A stretch of 64,000 bases of DNA from Meandrina meandrites. Taxonomy: Eukaryota; Cnidaria; Anthozoa; Scleractinia; Meandrinidae. The stretch is taken from NCBI GenBank assembly GCA_963693305.1, contig OY855907.1, positions 39,086,856 to 39,150,855 on the forward strand. Reading direction: 5' to 3'. The translations under genes were made by a program, and so were the position numbers. Below, one piece after another: positions 11,402 through 23,200 of the stretch (position 1 is its first letter; each line of letters begins with the position of its first letter). The notes beneath the pieces are model-generated. The model ran no database searches. It was not told where the DNA came from and saw nothing but the letters and a program-made list of their open reading frames with translations.

Positions 11402-12452
11402 GTAGTTCCAGAAAATATCCGTACCCCCCCCCCCCCCCACACGGAAGGCTTTTTGTTTTGCACCCCCCTCCCCCCAGGAATTTCCGTTCCAGAGGGTCTG
11501 TGGGGACCCTCCCCCACCCCCCAGGAATTTCCAATATTTTTAAACACCCCTTTGAAAATTCGAAATTGCTTCGTACTTTAAAACGTAGGGCGATTGTAAC
11601 AATCTAGTTGTATCCTTAGCATTTGGACACTAAATAAAGTCGGCAGAAACGTTTAATACGTGCGTGATCTTCACTTCACTTGTAAATCAGAAATCAGTAC
11701 GTAAACATGTAACTTCAAAACTTCATTCAACGCCGCTAGAATAATTTTTTAATTTGTTAAAGCCTGGACCTTTTTATTTCATTTACTGTTAGTCATTAAT
11801 TTTACGTACTAGAAGATATGTTACAATTTCTGCGAAGTGTTGTTTCAGAATTTCAAGTCTCACGCACGCAACGACACTGTAAATAAAAATTGCAACTTAC
11901 AACATTCCTTGCTGGCCCGGTTATTTATCTAAAATTCTGTCTTACAATCTACTAAAGCTTTGTTTTTAGGATTCCAGCAACTTCATAAATGACCGCCTTC
12001 AATATCGCATCGTAAATATCTTTCACATTCGTCCAAAGTAATTTCACTAGCTTAGCAGCCAAGCCTTCTGAGACAAGACACCAGTGGGAGTCTGGGACGA
12101 GTTTCACGTCACGTCCGCCATTTTGACTCGGTCAGGAAGAAAGAAGCATCTCTGTACGCGCTAGCAAGCGCTAGGAAACTCGAATGAAAAACAGAAACAT
12201 TAAAGCTTATGATGTGAACCTCATCTCAATGGAAAGGAGGTTTATTTTTTGTTTTAAAACAACGTACGTAAGTATTTCTTCGGATCGATCGTGTGTTGTT
12301 TATTTTTTTAATGCTTCTTCACCCTCTGGAAAAGGAGCTGCCCGTGAACCCCCTCTACCCCTCGGAAATTTCTGGGTTTAACCCCCCCTCCCCCTTGGAA
12401 TTTCCAGTGACCTTCCGTGGGGGGGGGGGGGATGGATATTTTCTGGAACCAC
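11402..12452. mobile_element. TIR DNA element of about 1.05 kb with poly-C/poly-G subterminal runs
   Basis: The left end reads GTTCCAGAAAATATCC, then a run of Cs and CACGGAAGG. The right end is the inverted counterpart: CCTTCCGTG, a run of Gs, then GGATATTTTCTGGAAC ending near 12452. Purine/pyrimidine strand asymmetry (CCCCCC and GGAATTTCC words) extends about 150 bp inward on both sides. No target duplication is obvious and no transposase is present, so the superfamily is not assigned. Confidence 0.65.
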
Positions 12453-12529
12453 AGAATATAAATTTCACATTCAACCTTGATAAAGCCAAATGAAGAGACT
12501 TCTACAATCTTTTCATTTATAAAACTCAC

Positions 12530-13080
12530 ATTGGAGGTCAGGCCGGTCCTAAAAGATGGAGCGAAATACTTTCTTTAAATTATGAGCATTGAACAAAGAT
12601 ATTTAAGTCAATACGAGAACTTGTCAAAGAAACAAAACTGAGAGAATTTCAGATTAAGGTCATTCACAGAATCGCGGTGACAAAGAGAGAACTGTTCAAT
12701 TATGATTTTAGAACTGACAATGAATTCTGCTTTTGTGGGGAAAAAGACTCAATCGACCACACTTTTATTCACTGCTCCTTTACGAATCACATGTTCAAAA
12801 AGTCATCCTGTGGTTTAATACAACACACTACTCACAGGTCTCTCCAACTATGGACGAACTTTTATTCGGAATTACCTCCACTTAAATGAGAAAAGTACCA
12901 CCAAAAATTCAACTATATTACATTATTCATGTGCTATTGCAAACTAAATAACAAGCCTATTGTCCTCTATGACGTTGTGAATGCAGTATAACAAAGAGAC
13001 CTCATCGAAAACACTCTCAATAACTAGCACTTGTAAAACAATACTGGAAAATATTAAATAAAATATTATTTCAAAAAAAT
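12530..13080 (+). pseudogene. Tx1/L1-like LINE ORF2 C-terminus (zf-RVT region) and 3' flank
   Basis: The frame reads GPKRWSEI, FKSIRELVKETKLREFQIK, VIHRIAVTKRELFNY and then the zinc-binding block FCFCGEKDSIDHTFIHCSF. This is typical of the C-terminal zinc-binding tail that follows the reverse transcriptase in L1/Tx1-type elements. The stop is near 12889. Downstream, PPKIQLYYIIHVLLQ in another frame matches the remaining tail, so there is a late frameshift. The rest of ORF2 is missing (5' truncation). Confidence 0.75.
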
Positions 13081-13160
13081 ATTATTTCAACCTTCCTGCA
13101 CTTGCTGATAACATTGATAACAACTGCCACCGAAAAACTGCTCAAAATACTCCTTACCTT

Positions 13161-13202
13161 CATACAATAATAATAATAATTAATAATAATAATAATAATT
13201 TA
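13161..13202. repeat. (TAA)n microsatellite
   Basis: AATAATAAT repeats with one interruption, followed by TTTATTTCTTGCGCATTAC. The context resembles the tail of a retroposed sequence, but the family was not identified. Confidence 0.85.
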
Positions 13203-13790
13203 TTTCTTGCGCATTACATTAAAAAATCTCAATGCTCTTACAGAGTAAAAATTTACAAGTAAAATAAGAAAAAAAGGTAACGAAAACAATATAAGGAAAT
13301 ATTCTAACTTTCTCCTTTTTTGCATTTGATTTCCAAAAATTAATGACAAGTCAAACAAATGGAATTTGCTTGATATTTTTTGGTATAGTTAATTCTCTAT
13401 TAGAGCAACAACTGTAAATTAATCAAGTCTATTGTTCTTCAAATCTCTTCAATGCATGAGAGTAAAGATACTTTAAATACTTGTATATGTGAAAAAAATA
13501 TGATGTAATGTTTTGCAATTTCATGTAAGTTAATTGCTTTTTTTTATAATATTGTATACATGTAGGGTTTAACACGTTTTAAGTGACGTATGCTTATTGC
13601 AAGTCACGTTTATGTAGCTGTATGTATGAAAAATGTTATTAAAACATAACTGTTGTTTAAAAAAAACAACCTGATAATATTCCAATCATAGACTAGCTGA
13701 CTTACATTGTATATTTCAAAAGACTTTCTATGTTCTAAAATGAATCAATGAATATTTCCAAAAGGTCTTGATGACAGCAGACACGTAAAG
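13203..13790. other. No recognisable gene
   Basis: AT-rich sequence with many A-runs and T-runs. No motif beyond low complexity was found. Confidence 0.4.
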
Positions 13791-13794
13791 ATTT

Positions 13795-14256
13795 TAAGAA
13801 AAACGACCAATTTTTTCAGTTTACAAAACATGTTTCGACAGAGCTGGTAGGGCGTGATCTAAAATATGAAAACAGTCTATTGTACATAAGGCACGACGTT
13901 CCGAATTCTGAAGATGTTTGAAGACATGAGAGGCCTTATCTACGGAACGTTGTCGCGCCTTATGTACAATAGACTGTTTTTTAGATCACGCCACTACCAG
14001 CTTTCAACTCAAGATAAAGGAGGCTATCCATATTCAAAAAGAACAACCTTGCCTCAATCAGCAATTACACCATATTAATCTAAAATTATCCTTTTAATTC
14101 ACACATTTTCACGTTCTGTTGTTACTATTTGTTTTAGCATTTCCGTCTACTTATTATTCAACTTTCCATGCTTTGTAAACCATTCAACTGAAGATGACAG
14201 AAGCTCTGTCGAAACATGTTTTGTAAACTTAAAAAATTGGTCGTTTTTCTTAAAAT
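13795..14256. repeat. Foldback with two nested inverted repeats
   Basis: The outer arms are 13795-13847 and 14203-14256, sharing AAAACGACCAATTTTTT and ACATGTTTCGACAGAGCT on the left and their complements on the right. A second pair lies inside: 13845-13905 and 13942-14000, sharing GCGTGATCTAAAA and AGTCTATTGTACATAAGG on the left. The inner hairpin has a short loop of roughly 35 bp; the outer one encloses it plus 200 bp. The whole could be a non-autonomous foldback element or a solo structure from a larger element. No coding capacity. Confidence 0.8.
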
Positions 14257-14524
14257 CAATGAATAAAGAAAATGTAATATAATGCAGTGTAAGTAAAGAC
14301 TGCAAGTATTTTAGCACATTCAGTAAGGAGATATTGTAACGTATTGAAAGCTGTGTCTCTAAATAAAATTTTAATTATAAAAAAATTCAGCAAAGTTTAA
14401 GTAATTACATTTTGCGCCTTTACAGTCAAAGCAGGTTTCAAGTGCACTAAGATTATACTTACAAGCTCTAGTGTTGAGCCAATAAGTACTGCTAGAAGTA
14501 GAGAGCTACTGCACGTTCTAAATA

Positions 14525-14660
14525 CTACATTCAAGAGTGAGTATCAGTAAAAATCAAAGAAAATTCGAAAAATGTGGCCACGGTCAAAAAATTGATTTCG
14601 CTCATACTTTGTCAGTTTGAAGGCCTAGGTATGTCCTGTCATTTAATTTTAAGTTTACGG
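14525..14660. repeat. Solo sequence resembling the ends of the 18.2-26.0 kb TIR element
   Basis: The string CAAGAGTGAGTAT...AATGTGGCCACGGTC...AAAATTGATTTCGCTCAT has the same order of words as the left end of the large TIR element (AAGAGTAAAGG...AATGTGGCAACAGTC...AAAATCAATTCGGCTCAT at about 18240-18320). It may be a decayed solo end or a related MITE. The match is partial. Confidence 0.4.
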
Positions 14661-14789
14661 TTTCAAATGTATGGGATCTAGTAGCAATTTCATGCGAGCG
14701 TTGATCAAAGCTCAACAAAATTACAATTCTGCACCTTTGAAATGAAAAACTCAGCACATGACACATGACATGCAACAAAAGAATAAATG

Positions 14790-15650
14790 TAAGGGTTTAC
14801 TCAGGACCCCAAACTTGCTGCATCCAAACTCTCAACGTGCACAGTCACAGTCACAGTTTTATTATCTGTAACAAATGATTTCACCCCAAATACTGATACA
14901 CAAAGTGATCTTCGCTCAGCTTTCAGACTCAATATGTTTGCTATTGCTTCATTCTGGTTGGATGGTCTGGAACATCTGTTGAGAAAAGCACTTGCTTAAA
15001 TCCTGATTTCGTTATTCCCTTTCAGGATTACTGGTGCCATCTGAAGGACTACCTTTCCAGAGTGTGGCACGCTCACAGGCTCCTCAATGGTTGCATAGGT
15101 GTTAAGCAGTCCAGTCTCTGCTGTATCTTCCAAAGTAGCTTGAGGATAGATATCCTGGCAAACAGGGTTAAGCCTTTGTGTTTCTATGGCTGTGTGTAGT
15201 TGAGGGTGATGCCTTCATTAGCATCCTTCAACTGGACAAGTCCCTTCTGGTGAGCAACGTCCATGCCAAACTTTTTCATTAATACCCAGCGAACGTTCAC
15301 TGCTGCCTTCTTTCAAGTTTCTAAATGCTGGCATGTCCAACAGCTTGCTGATTAAGAACTTTGAGATGAGTTTTGGGCTTCCAAACCTATCAGTCAGCTC
15401 TTTAATAGCTGCATCAGACATTATCCCAACAAAGAACATTGCTGCGATCGTTTTCTCTGCTGCTCCCTTAACTGGTGCTTCAAGATAGATCATGTTTTGT
15501 GTTTTGAAGTTGCTGGTCAGGTATCAGTGCTTTGAACGTTCCATACCAGTTTCCCCAATCACAGGCATCCCCATTTAATACAGGTAACTTAAGTTTAAGG
15601 AGAGAAGACACCAATGCTGTCCTTGGAATACTCAACGTCATGTAGTCAGA
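14790..15650 (-). pseudogene. BEL/Pao-type retrotransposon remnant (gag and protease regions)
   Basis: The minus strand reads KLPVLNGDACDWGNWYGTFK near 15590-15540, then after a frame change YLEAPVKGAAEKTIAAMFF and IKELTDRFGSPKLISKFL (to about 15300). This is the gag-like DUF1759 layout of BEL/Pao elements. Further on, VVLQMAPVILKGNNEIRI followed by a degenerate retropepsin-like stretch corresponds to the protease (DUF1758) region, near 15090-14850. Several frame breaks and the lack of RT, RNase H or integrase show a decayed fragment. Its sequence differs from the intact BEL element at 59.3 kb, so it is a different family. Confidence 0.75.
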
Positions 15651-16740
15651 AACTTTAACTTTGTTATAAGTTTTTCTTTGGAGGCTTATTTAATTTAATT
15701 GGTTCTTCTTTGGGGTTTGCATTAGCTAACCACTCCTTAACTTTCTGTGTAGTGAAATTGGTGCCCTTTTTGGAAGGGTCTTCTTTCTTGAGTTGAGTCG
15801 TTGGTGCAGTAATCCTTCTTTGCCTGATCTTTCTGTTAGCAAGTCATCATCTTTGTTATCTTTCAACCGTTACCAATGTCATCTTCGACGCAATGTATGT
15901 GAAACAAAAACTGTTTGTCTATCTCGCCATGGATCAGTCGCAGGGGAGCTTATAATCCTAAGGACAATTCTCCAATTGACAGCATGGTACAGCAGGAAAA
16001 ATCGTTGCTGTATAATTGAATGGCTTGGTGCAAGACTAGGCCAAGTAACTTTATCGGGTGAAATGTTTTTTTCCTTTCAAAAGTGCCCGAATTTTTTTCA
16101 TGTGGTCTCTGATACAATAGAAAAACATTACCTTGTATTTGTTTCTTCTGGTTTTTTTGCCTGATGTGCAAAACAACGTGGAAGCTTACTTGCTGAAAGA
16201 TGGGATCTGGAAATGAATTTCTTCAACTACATTGTGACATACATGAAAGCTTAAACTTGTAATTTTTGATCGGTGAATTTGAAACCTCGCCCGTTGCATA
16301 AAGTCTGCTTATCCGCTTATTTGACACAAACTTGCACCTGCCTGGTGGTGAAAGAACATCATTAAGTCTGGAAACCCGTGTATCACTAGCATATCTCATG
16401 AAGCGAGATGTGTTGCTATTCCAATATCGCTAAGCGATCGAATCACAGTCTGAAGCCAGGCAGTTGAGGAGTTTGGAAGCACTTCTCACACAAAAAAAGT
16501 CAATCATGAGTTGTGGCTTATTTGTTCCCATAATAATCTTTAATGCATTTTGAAAGGTCTTGTCAGTCGGCAATGAAAAACAAACTCAGTGGACGGAATA
16601 TGGAAACAGAATTGTCAGAAAAGATGTTTTTCCACTGAGAAAAGTAACAGATTGCCTCAATTTGACAGAAATACCCCTAAGCTCTGATTCTTTCCAGGGG
16701 TTAATGGCCAATGTTGACGACCAAATCGATCGAATTTCGT
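15651..16740. other. No recognisable gene
   Basis: Short frames occur on both strands (for example 15793-16164 plus), but none shows a family motif. It may include more of the flanking retroelement remnants. Confidence 0.35.
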
Positions 16741-17540
16741 ACTATAATTTATGAATGATAAGTGAACATTTTCCTTAAGTTTCACAACCATCGTGTCAAT
16801 GCCTAAAAAGATATAACCCAACGTTTGTCATTGACAAGTGCGCCCACAATAACTATGGAGCCACCTTAAATAAAAAGCTCCAACTTAAAGAATCGAAAGC
16901 TTTCTCAAATTGGATGGTAACAATGACTCTGTGGGAGATTGTGTATTTTTCTATAATCCATAATGTTGCCTGTAGTCCAAACTGCATAAAAAATATTCCT
17001 TCCCTTTACATAATGCCCACTGATCAGCACTGATTAATTCTGAGAGATCTTTTTCGAGTCTTAATGCGAATGCTTTAGATGTGATCGTCACATCGACATT
17101 CAGCAGAGAAATAGGTCTCCAGTTGGCAATATATCTTTTATCTTGTCAATAAGTTTGATAATACTGCTATCTTGTTTTTGCAAATTTACCAGTTCTCCAT
17201 TTTCAAAAGAGCAGTTTAAGGAGTTGACTAAAAGGTGACCCAGGACTGGCCAGAAGATTTTATTAAATTCTGCTGTCAAACCATCGTTGCCTGGGGACTT
17301 TTGTTTTCAAATGTTTACAGAGCTTTGAAGAACTCTGCATTTGTAACAGCACCTTCACAGTTATTCTTGGAGTCTTCACTAAGAGTTGCGGGAGACAGTA
17401 GTCACGAAATGCATCCCTTAAAACGTGATGGTTAAGCAGGTCACAGTCAGAGTACAATTTGCTGTTAATATCCTGCAAATCTGGCAATATTAATTTAGGA
17501 TTGATAATTAGTTTACCATGTTTATCAAACATTCAGCTGA
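16741..17540 (-). pseudogene. Tx1/L1-like LINE reverse transcriptase fragment
   Basis: On the minus strand, LYSDCDLLNHHVL and LPQLLVKTP (17500-17390) match the pre-RT linker. After frame changes, YIANWRPISLLNVDV and TSKAFALRLEKDL (about 17120-17040) give the unmistakable L1-type RT block. HNLPQSHC and a degenerate ESFRFFKLEL follow, in the position of the catalytic Asp-containing strand. At least three frameshifts and several stops are present. It belongs to the same broad group as the LINEs at 5.3 and 30.5 kb. Confidence 0.8.
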
Positions 17541-17739
17541 CACATGAATTGCTCATCTTTTGGCTTTCGAGATTTAGAAAGTATCTGCTATTTTTCTCAC
17601 GCAGTTCATACTAATTTACTCGTGATCCGATAGCATAACCTTTGGTAATAATTATAGTCGTACAAAGGATTATATTTGCATGTAATCTTTTCAAGCACTA
17701 GAGAGTTGTCCTCCGTCAGATTAATTCAAATAGGGTTTC

Positions 17740-17885
17740 AATTTGTAGCCAGGTTTACCGCAAAAGCTTGGCTATGGCCAGGCTAGCAAGGCTTTACCAG
17801 ACCGCAATTTCCTGGTAAGCTTGGCCTAAAACCCGGAAAGCCCGGCCTGGCCAAGCTTTGCCAGGCTGGCTGGGTTTTTGACCGG
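17740..17885. repeat. Degenerate GCCAGGCT/AGCTTGGC short repeat
   Basis: GCCAGG, GGCCAAGC and GCTTGGCC words recur about eight times in both orientations. They could fold into hairpins. No family was identified. Confidence 0.5.
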
Positions 17886-18235
17886 GCTCTTGATGCAAGG
17901 GAATAGGATTTCTTTGCAATTTATTTAAAGATCGAGTTGACAGGCTATGAGTTAGTAAAGAAAATTAAAATTGATTCCTTTGTGTGCTAATGACATTCCT
18001 TAGCAAAAAAGGAATAAATGTGGCCAACTTTATATATTGAGTTATAATTATTATTCAATTACTTCCTAAAACACTGATTGGTTGAGATTTTTATTTTAAA
18101 AAATCCAAGGTGCAGCTACAAAAAATAAAATGTATTACAGAACCGGGGGAAGATGATTTTTTGTAATCATGCAACATGAGCCATCATGATTTACCTCAAT
18201 CATAACAAGCACAATTTCTTCAAATACTATTAGTG
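17886..18235. other. No recognisable gene
   Basis: AT-rich flank left of the large TIR element. No target-site duplication matching the right flank was found. Confidence 0.4.
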
Positions 18236-19114
18236 CATTAAGAGTAAAGGTCACCATTTACCAGACATTTTCAAGAAAATGTGGCAACAGTCGAAAAATC
18301 AATTCGGCTCATATTCCCATGTGAAGCTTCGCGCAGCGAAATAAAACATTCTACGCCAATAAAAACTACAAAATTCCGAAGAACTACACTTCAATAAATA
18401 GTAACAGTAATTTGGGCCTTTCGTGTCTATTTATTTACCCAGAATAATTTAATTTATCCGACCCATTTTTAACAAGATTAAATATAAGTCAACATTAAAG
18501 CATTAGTAAGTATGTGCAACATAAAATAATTGGCTGAAAAACTGGTTTTCGGAAGACGAAATGTTGTTCTTTTTAAATCTCCAAAGTGTTTTTTGGGGAA
18601 ATGATTCAGCGCGAAGAAATTAAATTTCGAAGTTGGACAAACTGCACCATTTAGGCGCTGCCGAGCAATCCTCTTAATCAAGTCAATATGTACATAAACA
18701 CACACAACTCGCTTTACATTCAACACACAACAAAGTTAACCTGAAGAGATCTTACCTTGATGGCATTTAAGGCCTCAGTCCTGTATTTGAAGCACTGTTC
18801 GCGAAAAAGAAGTATGTCTTCAACAAAGGATAATCAATCGCTCGTCATGTTTGTCGAAGCAAACTTTGGTGATGTTTGATGTGAGACATCTTGGGTGCCA
18901 TTTCGTTAACACCAGGCTTAATTGAAGAGATACTTGCTTGAAGGTCAGTTATGAGTTGAACTGGGAGCCAAATGCAAGCGCATGCCAATATAAGCAAAAT
19001 TATTATACAGTATATAACAACATCCCGACCGTTTCTCATCTTGCTAATTTATGCAAACCGCGTTCCACTGAAATCGACAACTGGGTTAAAAATAGAGCTT
19101 AAGACCGTGACACC
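18236..19114 (+). repeat. Left terminal inverted repeat of the 7.7-kb element
   Basis: About 0.88 kb, inverted relative to 24951-25960. A minus-strand frame in it (18478-18726) is echoed by a plus-strand frame in the other arm (25330-25566). That follows from nucleotide similarity and is not evidence of coding. Confidence 0.85.
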
Positions 19115-20212
19115 GTGCATGACGAGTACGCGTAAACACTTTCCGACTTACGGACCGTTATCCTGTGAGGGATAGTTTTATATGAGTGTTTATAAATCCA
19201 GCCAACAGATTCTGAGTAGACAGTTCACAGTTTCTCAATTTTTCAAAGCACGAAAAGCGAGCATGAAGCGCAAGATGGGGTGGGTGGGCAAGCGAGCGAG
19301 GCAAGGGAAATAGATTTTTTTTTGCGTTATATTCCAGGGTCGTTTGCCTCTTTCTTGTGCTAATGTGGACGGTGCCTTCTTGGAATAGGCAATTAAATTT
19401 TTCCATAAATGAATTTATGACCTAACTGCACTTTAAAATATAATGGAAAAAACTCTCAGTACGTTATTTCATTTTCGCTGAATATTCACCGGGCTGTGAC
19501 AAATTTTACAATATTTAAATTCTTTAAATTTGTTATATTTGTCAATCACTCCGTTAACCTGTTTTCACAAACCTGGAAAACGTCTTGTAACCCTTTAACA
19601 CCGCCAAATATAACCAGACACACTAGGTAAAATTACATTAAGAAGTTTTGCGGTATTTGCCTATTTTCGACTATTTACAAAATCTTCTCTTGAATTTAGT
19701 TCTTTTCCGATGCACACGGCAAAATGCGTCGATAGACAGCTAGAGCAATCAGTGCGCCAGCAATAGAGCTGACATAAGACCCGGAGGCTCTTCCTAGTAA
19801 TAGGCTACTGAGGATGTGCTGCTGGATGGGGTCGTATTTTCATGACTGGGTCCCTTTTCACGCATTTTGGGACTTTGAGATTAGGAAAACCATTTGCCCA
19901 AAAGTAACTAAGGTGGGGTCTATAATTGGCCACAAAATAGACCAGAAGTAGACTGTAACGGGGTAGGGGTTCTGACATGCCAGCGGCATATACCCAGCAA
20001 AATTTACCTAAGTGTCCCCCACGACTTACGATGGCGGATGTACCGCCTCACGTCAAGTAAAAAGCATTTACTTATCACAGCCAGAACACTTTGCTCGAAA
20101 TCCTGCCAGTTGTTGTACATTTACAATTGCAAACTGAGATAAATGGTAAGGATGTTACGAAACTTCGTGACTTCCCTTAATCACCACGTCCCCAAACGAT
20201 TAGATGGCCAAT
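19115..20212. other. Non-coding interior of the 7.7-kb element, 3' of its gene
   Basis: This lies between the left arm and the stop of the minus-strand gene. No motif was recognised. Confidence 0.45.
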
Positions 20213-23200
20213 TCAGGCATTCTCGACTGGTTGGCAACCACACTTGTCCACTAATTCTTGTAAAATGTCCATATAAGGCTGCTTTCGCTTGCTGGTTATT
20301 GAAGATACATCTAGTCCCAGAGTGATACAAATCTCCCGCAGCATTCCTACAGAAAACTTTGACAGCTTCGACTGACATGCAATTTCACAGATGTTGTATT
20401 TGTCAAAGATGATAGGATGCTTAAGTCCAAGACCGTCCATTACATTGTTTGCAATCTCTTGTATGTCTTGCTCTGTTCTCGTCTCCTGTTCATCATACAT
20501 TTCAACATTTTCATCATCAGATTTGTCAGCTGTGTAAACGTTTTTCTTCGCTAACCGAGAAAAAACCCCGAGATTTGCAAAGGTGTGAGAAATTCGCTCT
20601 TGCTAAAGATACGTGAGCCATCTTCGTGCTTCGCTCTACGCATTGCCTTTGATGTGCTGGAGGGATCAGCTTTTTGGCCAGAGCGTTCTCCTGCAAGGAA
20701 CACTTCAGTAAGATACAATTTTTGAGCTTCAGTAAAGTTCTTTCTTGTTACCGTTGCTGACTTCAAAGCCCATCCCATCGTCAGCGTTGGGCCTCCATCT
20801 GCCAATGACTGGTATGCCAAGTCTTCATCGACAGTCTCTGGAACAACACCAGCACCATGCTCCAGTTTAGCAGCGTACATTGTCATTGCCTTGTCGTACA
20901 GTGTCTCGTGTTCCAAGGCATACTTGTGTTTGCCGCAGTCCAGATGTTTTTCCAGGGACGAGAATTGTTGGAACGACTTGATACATCCCTCACTCTGGAC
21001 GAAAGAACAGCTCTCTTCCTTTTCCACAACTTTCGTCGTCACTTTCATTCTCTGTTGACGAAGTCTTTTCGAAATCCTGTTTTTGCTTTGCTTGCCGCCT
21101 CGCTTTGACGACCTGAAAAGAAACTTCAGAGCTCTCATTGTCTGCGAGTTTGTTTAACTGAGGAAGAAGACTGCTGCTTTGTTGATCATGAAATCTGCTC
21201 CAAGGCAAACATTTTCCAACACCAACTTCATACGCTCTCCATACCTTCATACCTTCGTCGCTATAGGCGATGTTATTAATGAAACTTATGCCATCCCACT
21301 TCACTGGTGTTGATGTTGCAGTAGGTTGGGGACCACTCACTGTCACTCTGACTCCAGCTATTCCACCAGCTGACTCTATGGCCGCCATCATTTGCGAGGC
21401 TGTCTCAATGTCATGACCAGAATTGAGATGAATCCTCATGTGACTTTTGATTGTGGTGGCCTTACGATCGCAAGAGCCTTTCCCGCCCTGGGGGACTGAA
21501 AAGTCAACGCGCTTGAGATTGGTTCCATGCTTGGTCGCCACCTGATGGACCGACACTAATGTTGATGCAGAATGGTAACATCCGGCGTTATCATGCCTCA
21601 TGTAAACTGAATTGACTGTTGGCATGATCTTCTTAAGTTGACTGAAAACGTCATCTGCGATTGCAAGAACAGCTGAACTGTCCTGATTACAGCTTTCAAA
21701 AGAGTGAACAAAAGTTAATAGTTCAGTTTCATCATCTGCATTCTTTCTCATAGCTACACTTATATGCCACGAAATTCCGCGCTTTCCATACCAGTCGCTT
21801 TGACTTTCACAGAATTTTCTCAGCAAATACTTCATTGCCCAATCCATAGTAAGTAACACAGACTGCGCATCAAGATTTTCAAGAACTTCGTGCCTTGCAG
21901 CATCCTGATTTATAGCACGAAGTAGGTGAGCCTTCCAGGCCTGGGTACTCCCTCTTGATTGCGAGATTTCGTACTCTAAATCATCTCGGTCTTCATCGCT
22001 GCACTCAACACTACTAAGGACATCCTGGATTTCATTTAATACAGTCCGGATAACTTCGCCTCTATCACACCTTGCGCTGTGCTCGTGATCACATACCATG
22101 ATATGGTCATCGTCTTTGGGATGGCTCAGAGCATACGCCCGACAGTGATCAGGAACATTTGACTCTTTTGAGACGTGCACCTTTAAAATCAGAAAATAAT
22201 CGAGAGTCAAGTTGGGGAGAAACTAATATGACAAGATTAAAAGAGGTGACAGGGTATGCAGTCAACGAAATGTGTACTTTGTTCTTTATAAATCTTTCGC
22301 CATTATAATAAGTACACTCTATGCTTGCTTCCTTCTTCGGCAGGGGCGTCATCCTAAGTAAATTGTCAGTTAAGGTGGAAATTTTTTAATGCCTACAAGG
22401 TTGCTTGCAACGTTAAATAGCTTTTAGAAAACGTCTCCAAAATTAGGCGGCCTTTTAAAAAATATTTGAATGATAGAAAACATCATAGCGTCTATTTGGC
22501 AGGAGCATATGCTAGGATTTTTGACCTTTAAAAAATCAGTTTGCAGATTATACACGCACAGAAAGAAATACCTTGTAGTCGCCTTTCAGGTAGCGTTTGC
22601 TTCTTGAAGTTTCTTCTTCTGCTCTTTGGCCCAGGCGAAACCCTTTCCATACTTATCGCCAAGTTTATCAACGATCTCTTCCAATTCGTTAAAAGCTTTG
22701 GCTCCAGCTGCCGATACATAATCCAGCCCCTGTAAAGATTTCCTTGTAGATGCGGAACATACACTGAGAACTCTGCAAAGGGTACTATGACTCATTGGCG
22801 TGAAACCGATGTCTTTGCAATATCCTTGATACTGTAAAACGATGTGCTCAGGGATAAGACTTCTTACAACATTGGGCACCTTTAATTCTACATTTGAACA
22901 AAGTCTTAGTTTTCTCTCGCCAAAAGGTAGATCTTGTACTATGTGAGTACTTGTGATAAATGACAAGAAATGATCAAGCTTCTCTGGCGCAATATACACC
23001 CTGGTGTTGTTAACGGGAGGGACTTCGGAACCTCTGCCGTGGAGCAACAGATGGTGTCTTGCTATATTAAAACGATACCTGGACAAATTAGGAATCCACC
23101 TTTGCAAGTCCTTGAAGGTCATCTTGTCTGCCATGATAGACAAAATTTGTCGTCTACTGCTCCAATGAGTCGCATTGTTGTAACATTCGGCAAGACATTC

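Noticed and set aside
18478..18726. Similar 80-codon frames in both arms (18478-18726 and 25330-25566)
   Set aside because: The arms are inverted copies, so similar translations follow from DNA identity; no family motif, and one has inserted codons.
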